Shown one piece after another: positions 1 to 6,317 of a stretch of 14,119 nt of DNA; positions within the stretch are counted from its first letter, which is position 1, and each line of letters starts with the position of its first letter. The position numbers were made by a program, and so were the translations under genes. The notes below the pieces were generated by a model. It was not told the origin of the DNA. It did not search any database and saw only the letters and a program-made list of their open reading frames with translations. This DNA is from Candidatus Omnitrophota bacterium (GTDB lineage: Bacteria; Omnitrophota; Omnitrophia; Omnitrophales; Danuiimicrobiaceae), in assembly GCA_016206945.1 (NCBI GenBank), contig JACQQP010000171.1, forward strand, positions 1 through 14,119, written 5' to 3'.

Positions 1-1372
1 AGAGTGGATTTCCAGCACCCCAACCCGTTATGAAAAGTGGATCGTGGAATTCGGTTTTCGAATCGCGTGTTTCAAAAGAGCTTCCGTGTTCATAATTGGT
101 CTGAGATTCGTACCAATCCGTAGCCGTGTTGGGATAGGCGGTTTCGATGTCCTCGCGCGCGGTAAAATCCTTTTGCCAAGACGCCTTCCAATGCCAAATA
201 AAGACAGGTGAGTCACTACTGCCCATCGCAAAAAAAGGCGGCTCCTTTTCCATAGAAAACTGTAGGGCTGCGCCGTCCGAAAAGGACTGGGGCGTCACTG
301 TAGAGTCATCCTGTGTTGGATCCTTCCAACTCAGGAGAATCGCAAGCTGGTTTCCATCATGGAGTGCTCTTACTTCTACGCCCTCAACTCGATCGTCTCT
401 CCACCAAAGGGGTGTGAGTGACACAAAGATAGGTTCAACCTTTGCCCAATAGCTTGCCACCGGATCACGAGTTAAAGTCTCTTGGGTTCGATGCGCCGTG
501 ATCTCAAGATGATGCAAACGAGCTCGTTCTTCAGCGCCAGGCTTCGGAAGTGTCTGAACATAATGGATCAAGTCCCAAATTTGTTCTTCAGTAAGAGCGG
601 CACTGTAACTCGGCATGGGTGAACCTGGCAGGCCCGCTGCAATCCTGTAATAAAGTTCCTCGGAACTTGAAGCTCCTTTAAAAATACCTGCCGTCAGATC
701 GCGAGGCTTCAAGGGATATCCTAATCCATCCTGTATGATCTGCTGCCCGTCACCTTTCCCCTGAGGCCCATGACAAGAAGCGCAAGCCTTCACAAATAGT
801 TCGCGGCCGCGTGCAAGGCTTTCATCACTCACAGGCGGCTTATTCGGGACTCTGATGACGGATTCAGGATCAATCGCAACATTGATCAATTGCTTTTTAG
901 CTTCCCAAGGGAGCCCCTTTTGAATTTGCTCCTCTGAAATTTCGCCTTTCGCCCTTTTCTTGCCCAGTTCAGTCAAATAACGGACATAATAAACAAGACC
1001 CCAACGTTCCCCCTCGTTCAAGTATTCCCAAGGCGGCATCGCAGAACCCGGCATCCCCCGAGTAATGGTTTTAAATAAATCTTCATGTGTCGCAGTCATG
1101 TCATTCGTCGAAATGAGCCGAAATTCGCCGCGCGTGAAATCCCGCGGTTTTGGATACAAAAGGTACGCAGCCTTTCCGTCGCCAGCCCCCAAAAGACCAT
1201 GGCAGCTCACACACTGTTTTTGATAAAGCGCCTCTCCCTTTGCAAAAAGTCTTTTCGTAAGAGAGGATTTTCCTAGAATAGACATTTGGGACCGGCCGTC
1301 AGTTGAGATGAAAAAGAAAACAGGTGAAACCAAAAAAACGAGGGTGATAAAAATGATCGATTTTAATCTCAT
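1..1372 (-). CDS. Diheme cytochrome c with C-terminal ethylbenzene-dehydrogenase-type heme domain (partial, runs off left edge)
   Basis: Read on the minus strand from ATG at 1372, an open frame of 457 codons continues past the left edge, so the C-terminus is missing. Residues 4-23 are a hydrophobic signal or anchor segment, placing the protein in the periplasm. Two c-type heme motifs follow: CVSCH at residues 54-58 and CASCH at 197-201. Each has downstream Met-Pro motifs (GMPGSAMPPW near 107-114, GSPMPSY near 251-255) that could supply the distal ligand. From about residue 300 the protein resembles the EB_dh heme b domain (gamma subunit of type II DMSO-reductase-family enzymes): note FAMG at 381-384 and IWHWKA at 392-397, the family's Met and Lys ligand regions. 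Such fusions carry electrons for periplasmic molybdoenzymes. It follows tatA by 39 nt. No clear Shine-Dalgarno precedes the ATG, but the signal peptide begins there. The domain calls are from motifs, not a search. Confidence 0.88.
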   Translation of the reverse strand, partial: MRLKSIIFITLVFLVSPVFFFISTDGRSQMSILGKSSLTKRLFAKGEALYQKQCVSCHGLLGAGDGKAAYLLYPKPRDFTRGEFRLISTNDMTATHEDLFKTITRGMPGSAMPPWEYLNEGERWGLVYYVRYLTELGKKRAKGEISEEQIQKGLPWEAKKQLINVAIDPESVIRVPNKPPVSDESLARGRELFVKACASCHGPQGKGDGQQIIQDGLGYPLKPRDLTAGIFKGASSSEELYYRIAAGLPGSPMPSYSAALTEEQIWDLIHYVQTLPKPGAEERARLHHLEITAHRTQETLTRDPVASYWAKVEPIFVSLTPLWWRDDRVEGVEVRALHDGNQLAILLSWKDPTQDDSTVTPQSFSDGAALQFSMEKEPPFFAMGSSDSPVFIWHWKASWQKDFTAREDIETAYPNTATDWYESQTNYEHGSSFETRDSKTEFHDPLFITGWGAGNPL

Positions 1373-1411
1373 GGAAGTAACATAAAAGAGTTGGTTCGCT
1401 TTTAATTTCGC

Positions 1412-1612
1412 CTATTCTTCCTTTTCCCCCGATTTTTTGTCAGTTCCAGAAATTCCTTTCTTAAACTCCTTGATTGCTTGCCCAAGCCCCTTTGCCATTT
1501 CGGGCAACTTTCTAGCTCCGAAGAAAAGCAGGACGATCATAAAAATTAAAAGGAGCTCCATAGGACCTGGCATCGACAAAAGAAGCGGGCATGGCAAATG
1601 ATTGATTGTCAT
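1412..1612 (-). CDS. tatA: TatA/E-family twin-arginine translocase subunit
   Basis: The protein has the TatA plan: one short N-terminal membrane helix (MELLLIFMIVLLFFGARKL), the FG hinge, an amphipathic helix (PEMAKGLGQAIKEFKKG) and a short charged tail ending in KEE. TatA forms the pore for folded, cofactor-bearing exported proteins. I chose ATG 1612 (66 residues) because it overlaps the ahbD stop in an ATGA arrangement and has GGAGG upstream. ATG 1573 gives a 53-residue protein beginning MPGPMELL, closer to the usual TatA N-terminus; ATG 1633 is also open but has poor spacing. Its place between heme genes and an exported cytochrome suggests service to a Tat-exported redox enzyme. No tatC is visible here. 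Confidence 0.88.
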   Translation of the reverse strand: MTINHLPCPLLLSMPGPMELLLIFMIVLLFFGARKLPEMAKGLGQAIKEFKKGISGTDKKSGEKEE

Positions 1613-2805
1613 AGAACTCGATTTAACCTCCATTCCTTTGGCTCATAAAGGCAGTTCGGTTCTTCGGCGAGAAAATCATTTTCTTCTTCAAAAGCACGGG
1701 CACGGCAGCCGGAACACATCCGCCTAAATTCGCAAACGCCGCACTTTCCACCTAGAAGGTCGGGCTTGCGGAGGCTTTCAAAGGTAAGAGAGGTTTCCCA
1801 AATCTCCTTCAGATTTCTTTCGCGAATATTACCGCACGGAACAGGAAGATAACCACATGGGAACACTTCCCCTTTGTGTGAGACGAAACAAATCCCAGTT
1901 GCGGCAAGACAACCCTTGGTCATTTGATTTAGCATCTTAACAGTACCAGGCGTGACAGGTTCAGTAGCGGTACCAGGTACGGCCGGGACAGGTTCTAAAT
2001 CTTTGCTTTTATGAACCTGTCCCGTAACGTACCTGGTACCGGATTGCGCGTCCCGACCGGAACTGGTGCCGTTTAAGCTTTTCTTCTGAGCCACAATTCG
2101 AAAATAATGGGGAGCGCAAATGGGACGAATATGAATTTTCCGTTCACTTGCGAGCTCGTAAGTTTTGAGAAGTGCTTCTTCATACTCCCCGGACGAAAGT
2201 TGGTACTCTTCCTTAATCTCAAGGCCGCAGCCAACAGGAACTAACAAAAAATAATGCAGACTTTCCGCTCCCAGTTCCAAACTCAAATGATAAATCGCTT
2301 CCAGTTCGTGGACGTTATGCCGCGTGAGCGTGGCATTAAGCTGCATCGACATTCCTAAAGACTTGAGGTGTTTAAAGCCGGTGACGGCTTTTTCAAAAGA
2401 ACCCGGCATTTTTCGGAATTGGTCATGAGTCTCAGAGGTTGCTCCGTCCAAACTGATAGAAACGCGGCGAATTCCGCTTCCGACAATTTTTTTGGCAAGA
2501 TGCAAATCGACGAGCGTTCCGTTGGTCGCAAGCGCCACGGGCACGCCCCGCTTGCGAGCGAAATAAGTCAGGTCGAACAGATCATGTCTCGCAAGCGGTT
2601 CTCCGCCGCTTAGAACGAGTACGGGTTTTGGATCAAAATCCCTGGCTAGGCCTTCAATAAAAACAAAGGCATCCACCGTCGACAAATCGTTCCGAGAAAG
2701 AACTTTGCTGACCTCAAGCCTGCGGCAGTGGATACACTCCAAGTTGCAAGCGACGGTCGTCTCCCAAAAAATAAACCGAAGCTCACGCAAGCTCCCGTTC
2801 CGCAC
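1609..2805 (-). CDS. ahbD: Radical SAM heme synthase AhbD (alternative heme pathway), carrying an in-frame repeat insertion
   Basis: AhbD converts Fe-coproporphyrin III to heme b by oxidative decarboxylation of two propionates, the last step of the siroheme-dependent pathway. The radical SAM cluster motif CX3CX2C is at C20, C24 and C27. GGEP is at 67-70 and the SISLDG strand at 116-121. The C-terminal half has the auxiliary-cluster cysteines: GCLAATGIC from 298, FPCGYLPVPCGN at 315-326, CGVC at 355-358, CSGC at 364-367 and C385. Residues about 245-290 are an insertion made of repeat DNA (1942-2071), lying between Cys230 and the conserved GCLAATGICF block. They explain the extra length over family members of roughly 350 residues. 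The start is GTG at 2805, two bases after ahbC, with GGAG inside the ahbC stop region. The related NirJ-type heme d1 enzymes are the main alternative. Confidence 0.85.
   Translation of the reverse strand: MRNGSLRELRFIFWETTVACNLECIHCRRLEVSKVLSRNDLSTVDAFVFIEGLARDFDPKPVLVLSGGEPLARHDLFDLTYFARKRGVPVALATNGTLVDLHLAKKIVGSGIRRVSISLDGATSETHDQFRKMPGSFEKAVTGFKHLKSLGMSMQLNATLTRHNVHELEAIYHLSLELGAESLHYFLLVPVGCGLEIKEEYQLSSGEYEEALLKTYELASERKIHIRPICAPHYFRIVAQKKSLNGTSSGRDAQSGTRYVTGQVHKSKDLEPVPAVPGTATEPVTPGTVKMLNQMTKGCLAATGICFVSHKGEVFPCGYLPVPCGNIRERNLKEIWETSLTFESLRKPDLLGGKCGVCEFRRMCSGCRARAFEEENDFLAEEPNCLYEPKEWRLNRVL
1942..2071. repeat. Palindromic repeat inserted in frame within ahbD
   Basis: Arms 1968-1995 and 2013-2041 are near-perfect inverted copies: a 13-bp block around GGTACCAGGTACG and an 11-bp block GGGACAGGTTC, separated by a small internal loop. 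The loop between arms is 17 nt. Each arm has a diverged copy outside it (1942-1963 on the left, about 2046-2071 on the right), giving an arm-arm-loop-arm-arm layout. The stretch codes without a stop for roughly 45 Gly/Pro/Thr/Val-rich residues of AhbD. The pattern is that of a REP- or MITE-like mobile palindrome tolerated in a protein loop. Confidence 0.85.
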
Positions 2806-2807
2806 GG

Positions 2808-4016
2808 CTATTCTCCGAATACGTTGATTTCTTCGTTAGTCAAATAACAGGCAGGGTCCGAATGCCAAGGATCGCCCGTAACTTTCTTGGCACGGACACG
2901 GAGGGCTCCACCACAGGCTTCAAAGAAGCGACAAGCGCGGCAACGCCCGTAGATGGAGCTCCTCCTATTCCTCAGCTTTTGAAGTAGGGGCTCTGAGGCG
3001 TCCGTCCAAATTTCAGAGAATTTTCTTTCGCGCACATTGCCCAGATTGTATTCGGTCCAAAATTGGTCCGGGTGAACATTTCCCTGGGAATCAATGCAAG
3101 CAATTCCTACGCCTGAGGAATAAAGCCCGCCGCCGTTCCACCGAATTCGCTCATAGACCTCTTCAGCTCGCGGATCATTTTCTTCTTTAAGTTTGAGATA
3201 AATATAAGGACCGTCAGCATGGTTATCGACCGTCAAAACTTCAAGGGGATAACCACGCCGAAGGAGGATGTCGGTCCTTTCAAGAATGCGGTCAATTCCG
3301 CGCCGCGTTTTCTCAATATCGATGGAAAAAATTTCCCGGCCGCGCCCACTTGGAACCAAGTGATAAAAACAAACCCGCCGGATTCCTTCGCGCTCGATAA
3401 AATCGAAGAGCCTGTCAATTTGATCTATTGTATAAGGGGTCAAAGTAAGCCGCAGCCCCGTTTTTTGTCCGACCGCAACTAAATTTCGAATCCCGCTCAC
3501 CGTTTTTTCAAACGCCCCTGGAACACCCCTGAAGCGATCATGAACCTCGGCCATTCCATCCAAGCTAATTCCTACGTAGGAAAAACCTGCATGCTTGATG
3601 GCCCGCGCCATAGCTTCCGTGATCAACGTGCCATTCGTGGAAAGTGTGGTTCTGAGCCCCATCCAGCGGGCATAAGTTGCGAGCTGGAAAAGATCTCGGC
3701 GAAGAAGAGGTTCACCTCCTGAAAAAAGAATGGCAGGAACTTGAAAGGAAGCCAGATCGTCAATCACCTCTTTTGCCTCACGGGTCGTCAATTCTCCCGG
3801 GTAACATTTTGCTTCGGAATCGCTGTAACAGTGAATGCATCGCAAGTTGCAGGTGCGTGTAATATTCCATACGATGATCGGACACCGTAATGAAGCAGAA
3901 GTGGGAACTTGATAAAGTTTTTCTTGAAGTCCACCGCTATCCTCGGAATGCACCCCATAACGATGGGCGACAGATTGCGAACCTTTGCCACAATAAAGAT
4001 AGCTTACGTCAATCAT
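2808..4016 (-). CDS. ahbC: Radical SAM protein AhbC, 12,18-didecarboxysiroheme deacetylase (alternative heme pathway)
   Basis: AhbC removes the two acetate side chains of didecarboxysiroheme to make Fe-coproporphyrin III, the substrate of AhbD encoded next. CX3CX2C is at C56, C60 and C63 within NITRTCNLRCIHCYSD. SGGEPLLRRDLF at 99-110, STNGTL and GISLDG follow the radical SAM order. The SPASM-like tail has GIACIDSQGNVHPDQFW, then CRACRFFEACGGALR and a final DPACYL. The length of 402 fits the family. The ATG at 4016 lies inside the terminal arm of the palindrome 4012-4102, preceded by AGGTGATGGG, which may act as ribosome binding site. Two bases separate it from ahbD, so the pair is co-translated. 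NirJ1 and other Fe-coproporphyrin-forming names refer to the same family. Confidence 0.86.
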   Translation of the reverse strand: MIDVSYLYCGKGSQSVAHRYGVHSEDSGGLQEKLYQVPTSASLRCPIIVWNITRTCNLRCIHCYSDSEAKCYPGELTTREAKEVIDDLASFQVPAILFSGGEPLLRRDLFQLATYARWMGLRTTLSTNGTLITEAMARAIKHAGFSYVGISLDGMAEVHDRFRGVPGAFEKTVSGIRNLVAVGQKTGLRLTLTPYTIDQIDRLFDFIEREGIRRVCFYHLVPSGRGREIFSIDIEKTRRGIDRILERTDILLRRGYPLEVLTVDNHADGPYIYLKLKEENDPRAEEVYERIRWNGGGLYSSGVGIACIDSQGNVHPDQFWTEYNLGNVRERKFSEIWTDASEPLLQKLRNRRSSIYGRCRACRFFEACGGALRVRAKKVTGDPWHSDPACYLTNEEINVFGE

Positions 4017-4102
4017 CCCATCACCTGCTTTCCTCGCCCCGTACGGGGCGAGATTTCTCTTAGAAATTGGCCCGAAGGGCCTAAAGCAGGTGATGGGATC
4101 AT
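4012..4102. repeat. Family A palindromic element, copy 1 (upstream of ahbC)
   Basis: A perfect 17-bp inverted repeat (4015-4031 with 4083-4099) closes the element. Inside are three small hairpins: TCGCCCC/GGGGCGA at 4034-4051, TTTCT/AGAAA at 4054-4066 and GGCCC/GGGCC at 4069-4081. On paper this gives a four-way junction. The right half, ATTGGCCC-GAA-GGGCC then AGGTGATGGGAT, is shared with the other two copies. The left arm carries the ahbC ATG on the minus strand. It lies between the CBM48 stop and ahbC. Confidence 0.92.
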
Positions 4103-4106
4103 CGGA

Positions 4107-4424
4107 TTAGATTTTCAGCCCTCTCGAAACAGAAACGACGCAATTCCATGAACCGAATGGATTTGGGACACACTCTTTCGGTTCTGGATCACACTCCCAT
4201 GTGCCATCTACTAAAAAGCGGTATTCGTATCTGCCGGGCTGAAGCGGTAAAGTTACCCTCCAACGACCTCCTTTATCTTTTCGTAAGGGACACGCTTTCT
4301 CATTCCAATTGTTAAACGTTCCTACGAGAGAAACGGATTTTGCTTGAGGTGCAAAGTATTCAAACTCTATTTTGTGACTCGTTCCGTTGGATGATTTACG
4401 TTTTAAAAGTTGCTTCGTTTCCAT
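4107..4424 (-). CDS. Stand-alone glycogen-binding (CBM48 / AMPK-beta-like) domain protein
   Basis: After about 18 basic residues, the whole of this 105-residue protein is one CBM48 domain: FEYFAPQAKSVSLVGTFNNW (21-40), GGRWRV (52-57), LPLQPGRYEYRFLVDGTW (59-76) and NPFGSWNCVVSV (88-99). Trp40, Trp55 and Trp76 are the usual carbohydrate-contacting or core positions. No catalytic domain is attached, so it probably binds alpha-glucan or tethers a partner in the cytoplasm. The start at ATG 4424 is set by a strong AGGGAGG five bases upstream; an upstream in-frame start at 4466 lacks one. It follows the hemerythrin gene by 34 nt, an odd neighbour for a glucan binder, although malQ and GH57 lie further along the window. 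Confidence 0.85.
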   Translation of the reverse strand: METKQLLKRKSSNGTSHKIEFEYFAPQAKSVSLVGTFNNWNEKACPLRKDKGGRWRVTLPLQPGRYEYRFLVDGTWECDPEPKECVPNPFGSWNCVVSVSRGLKI

Positions 4425-4458
4425 CTTAACCCTCCCTGATTGACAACTCGGTTTCACA

Positions 4459-4917
4459 TTAGACAAGCATTTTTCTCATTCGGTCCTGCATAGCGGCTGC
4501 TTTGCCAACGGCATCAAGCCGTGCACCACTTACCAGATCCTCTGCCATCGGAAAAAGCACTTTTTCTTCTTTGGCGATGTGGTCGCGCAAAAAGACGATG
4601 AACTTTGCTGTCTCCAATCGGATAGTATGAATGTCCTGTGCTTCCCTTAAAGCACCTAGGATCTTACGGATTTCTCCATGCTCAAACTCCATCACTGCGA
4701 GTGGGCCCATTTCCTTCCCCAAATGGGGTTCCAACTCGCGGAAAAGATACTGCTCTTCAAGTTCGCCGTGTTTTTCAACCGCATCTGCAATGATGAAAAC
4801 CATTTCTTTTAAACCGGTTACCTGGTCCAACGCTTGAGACGCCTTGAGCTCCTCAAGAAACAGAAGCTGCTCGAGAAAAACATGATGCTGACAAGACAAA
4901 TACTCGGTAATTTTCAC
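4459..4917 (-). CDS. Hemerythrin HHE domain protein (152 aa)
   Basis: A four-helix hemerythrin-like domain that binds a non-heme di-iron centre and typically carries or senses O2 or handles NO/iron. Candidate ligands appear in family order: CQHH (H11/H12), EKHGELEE (H50, E54), EFEHGEI (H80) and LRDHIAKEEKVLFP (H113, E117). No signal peptide is visible, so it is probably cytoplasmic. The start is GTG 4917, with AGGAGG seven bases upstream and a GTGA overlap with the stop of the preceding 81-residue gene, indicating translational coupling. It belongs to the operon-like set following the Crp regulator. Confidence 0.88.
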   Translation of the reverse strand: MKITEYLSCQHHVFLEQLLFLEELKASQALDQVTGLKEMVFIIADAVEKHGELEEQYLFRELEPHLGKEMGPLAVMEFEHGEIRKILGALREAQDIHTIRLETAKFIVFLRDHIAKEEKVLFPMAEDLVSGARLDAVGKAAAMQDRMRKMLV

Positions 4918-5159
4918 AAGGGTTCCTCCTGATTTACCTCTCTTGCTTGTACGATATGGACAAGATCCTGAGCGATTTTGGCGCGCTTGCCTCGATCTTC
5001 CATAATTTGTTTCAGAAAAAACCTGATTTGAGCATCCTCAAGTATTAATTGATTGCGTTTCAGAAGACGTGTATAAAACGCGCTTGATTCCTTTTCCAAA
5101 TTTAAAACTTTCCTAAAACGGATTTCCCAAAGTTCTTTATACTGCTGATCGTGCATCAT
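4914..5159 (-). CDS. Small helical protein, possibly half-ferritin/rubrerythrin-like (81 aa)
   Basis: I do not recognise a named family with certainty. The sequence is all helix-forming. LEKESSAFYTRLLKRNQ (about 20-36) followed by DAQIRFFLKQIMEDRGKRAKIAQDLVHIVQ looks like the first two helices of rubrerythrin-type ferritin-like proteins (E-x3-FY pattern). However, the expected E-x2-H iron ligands are replaced (EDRGKRAKI), so it may not bind iron. It overlaps the upstream 98-residue gene by 23 bp and the downstream hemerythrin by GTGA, so it is co-translated with both. Two adjacent ATG codons open it, without a strong Shine-Dalgarno. Confidence 0.7.
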   Translation of the reverse strand: MMHDQQYKELWEIRFRKVLNLEKESSAFYTRLLKRNQLILEDAQIRFFLKQIMEDRGKRAKIAQDLVHIVQAREVNQEEPL

Positions 5160-5433
5160 GTTCTTTTTGTGCTTTGAGTTCCTCGAGCACCTTGGACAAA
5201 ATCGTTAAATGTTGATTCGAATAGTTCATTAACTCGGTCAACAAACCTCTAATCTTTATTTGTTCCCTTTCGCTAAAAAACTTGAGATCCGATAAATCGC
5301 TCAAATGAAGCCCCAAAAGATAAAATAACGCCGCCTCTTCCTCTTCCGCCTTCGAGAGCTCGTAAATCAGTTCGTCCAGCTGACTCTGTATTTGGGCCCA
5401 CCAATATCTTTCTCGAACTGTGTCTTTCCACAT
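5137..5433 (-). CDS. Small helical protein, possibly half-ferritin/rubrerythrin-like (98 aa)
   Basis: Not a family I can name. The protein is highly charged and helical with no membrane segment. The region SKAEEEEAALFYLLGLHLSD (about 27-46), then REQIKIRGLLTELMNYSNQHLTILSKVLEEL, has the glutamate-x-x-x-FY and later N-Q-H-L spacing seen in the first helix pair of rubrerythrins, though only one histidine of the usual set is obvious. It may be a distant paralogue of the next gene (4914-5159), which it overlaps by 23 bp. It lies 33 nt after the larger hemerythrin. ATG 5433 is the only start between it and an upstream stop, and no clear ribosome binding site is visible. Confidence 0.68.
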   Translation of the reverse strand: MWKDTVRERYWWAQIQSQLDELIYELSKAEEEEAALFYLLGLHLSDLSDLKFFSEREQIKIRGLLTELMNYSNQHLTILSKVLEELKAQKEHDARSAV

Positions 5434-5466
5434 GGGAACACATAGGAGTGATAAGGGCTATCGAAT

Positions 5467-6006
5467 TTACGGCTTGCTCAAAAATTTCCCCATGGCGCCT
5501 TCGAGTTCCTTTTTTTCCTCCACTTTGAGTTCATGACCCGCAACCTCATAAATTCCCTTGTCCTCCACTCGCAAATGATTTTTCAGGAGATAAACCAAAT
5601 AGGTGGCGGTATCCTGAACCTTCTTCATCATTTTGGCGCGATCCATTTCAGACATCTGATTTGAAAGCGAGTCGAGGAAAAGCTCCAAGTCATCAAAATT
5701 GCGTCTCGCATCCTCGTGCTCGGTTACAACCAGGTGAATGACAGACTCAAGTTTCGGAATATGTAATTTCAAAAAAGGAAACAAAATCTTTTCTTCCAGG
5801 TCAATATGCTGCAGAAGTGAGGAGCGGAAAAAATCAAGTGAGGAGCGGACCTGTTTTAAATTTCGGCCGATAGAAGTTTTTCCTTCGAACTGGAGATTGC
5901 TGGCGGCTTCCTCAAATTTTTTAATCTCCCCGAACGCACTTTTGTGAGCCTCTTCGAGTTGCGCCAAAAATTCGTTTGCTACCTTCCCGTTCGGATTCAC
6001 GGCCAC
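5467..6006 (-). CDS. Hemerythrin HHE domain protein (about 179 aa; start disputed)
   Basis: A di-iron hemerythrin-like domain: EEAHKSAF (H21), LQHIDLEEKILFP (H67, E71), VVTEHEDA (H97) and LKNHLRVEDKGIYE (H144, D149), numbered from GTG 6006. The role is probably O2/NO binding or iron storage in the cytoplasm. The open frame continues upstream to GTG 6147 (226 residues), but those extra N-terminal residues are encoded almost wholly by the palindromic element 6027-6147. I prefer GTG 6006, which has GGAG five bases upstream and puts the first histidine at the usual distance. The gene lies downstream of the Crp-type operator at 6226-6241 and heads the hemerythrin set. If the element is really translated, the protein has a recently acquired N-terminal extension. 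Confidence 0.85.
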   Translation of the reverse strand: MAVNPNGKVANEFLAQLEEAHKSAFGEIKKFEEAASNLQFEGKTSIGRNLKQVRSSLDFFRSSLLQHIDLEEKILFPFLKLHIPKLESVIHLVVTEHEDARRNFDDLELFLDSLSNQMSEMDRAKMMKKVQDTATYLVYLLKNHLRVEDKGIYEVAGHELKVEEKKELEGAMGKFLSKP

Positions 6007-6026
6007 ACACTCTCCATTTTTCGCTA

Positions 6027-6147
6027 GTGGTTCGACTTCCGCCACAAATCTTGGCGGATCACTCACCACAGTGCTGAGCCCCTCGACTTTGCTCGGGGTG
6101 GTCCTTCGACAAAAAACGCTCAGGATGGTGAGCGAAAGTCGAACCAC
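6027..6147. repeat. Palindromic element at the 5' end of the hemerythrin ORF
   Basis: Terminal arms 6027-6042 and 6132-6147 match in 15 of 16 positions (GTGGTTCGACTT then C/T then CGC). Inside are CCGCCA/TGGCGG around 6039-6057, a second stem CTCACCA..GCTGAGC / GCTCAG..TGGTGAG, and a GC-rich hairpin CCCC/GGGG near 6080-6098. The inner sequence, with TCGACTTTGCTCGGGG and GCTCAGGATGGTGAG, resembles REP-like repeats that recur in many bacterial genomes. It replaces or extends the 5' end of the hemerythrin reading frame. Confidence 0.78.
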
Positions 6148-6225
6148 GAGCTTGCCGAACTACGAACACACAAAATCAAATGAGTCGAAGCACTAGAAGT
6201 CTACGACAAGATGCGGGATCGAATC

Positions 6226-6241
6226 AGTGACCTAGGTCACA
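6226..6241. promoter_or_regulatory. Crp/Fnr-type operator upstream of the hemerythrin genes
   Basis: GTGACCTAGGTCAC (6227-6240) is a perfect 14-bp palindrome and continues as A/A on the outside. It has the CRP half-site spacing GTGA-N6-TCAC. It lies downstream of the adjacent Crp-family gene and upstream of the hemerythrin genes on the same strand. The regulator's recognition helix has the residues that read GTGA in E. coli CRP. Binding is inferred. Confidence 0.6.
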
Positions 6242-6275
6242 GGAGGAAAGGAAAAAAGAGGGTGAGAAACTGCTT

Positions 6276-6317
6276 ATCCCCCACCATTTGTTCCCATACA
6301 GCTGGATGGTGGGGGAT
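6276..6317 (-). terminator. Strong hairpin at the end of the Crp-family gene
   Basis: A perfect 12-bp inverted repeat, ATCCCCCACCAT (6276-6287) with ATGGTGGGGGAT (6306-6317), and an 18-nt loop. Its last base overlaps the stop codon of the regulator gene. There is no immediate T-run; a CTCTTTTTTCC stretch follows only about 20 nt later on the minus strand. It may be a weak terminator or RNA-stabilising hairpin. The ATCCC-x-CACC arm also resembles the ends of family A elements. Confidence 0.5.

Noticed and set aside
147..452. 101-codon plus-strand frame at the left edge
   Set aside because: It lies opposite the EB_dh domain of the cytochrome, which has a clear continuous frame with heme motifs; no domain or start signal supports it.
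4012..4102. SAM-I riboswitch or tRNA, because of the four-way-junction shape
   Set aside because: The conserved SAM-I core and kink-turn sequences and the tRNA invariant bases are absent. The arms are longer than a P1 stem, and the interior differs between copies, which fits a palindromic repeat better.
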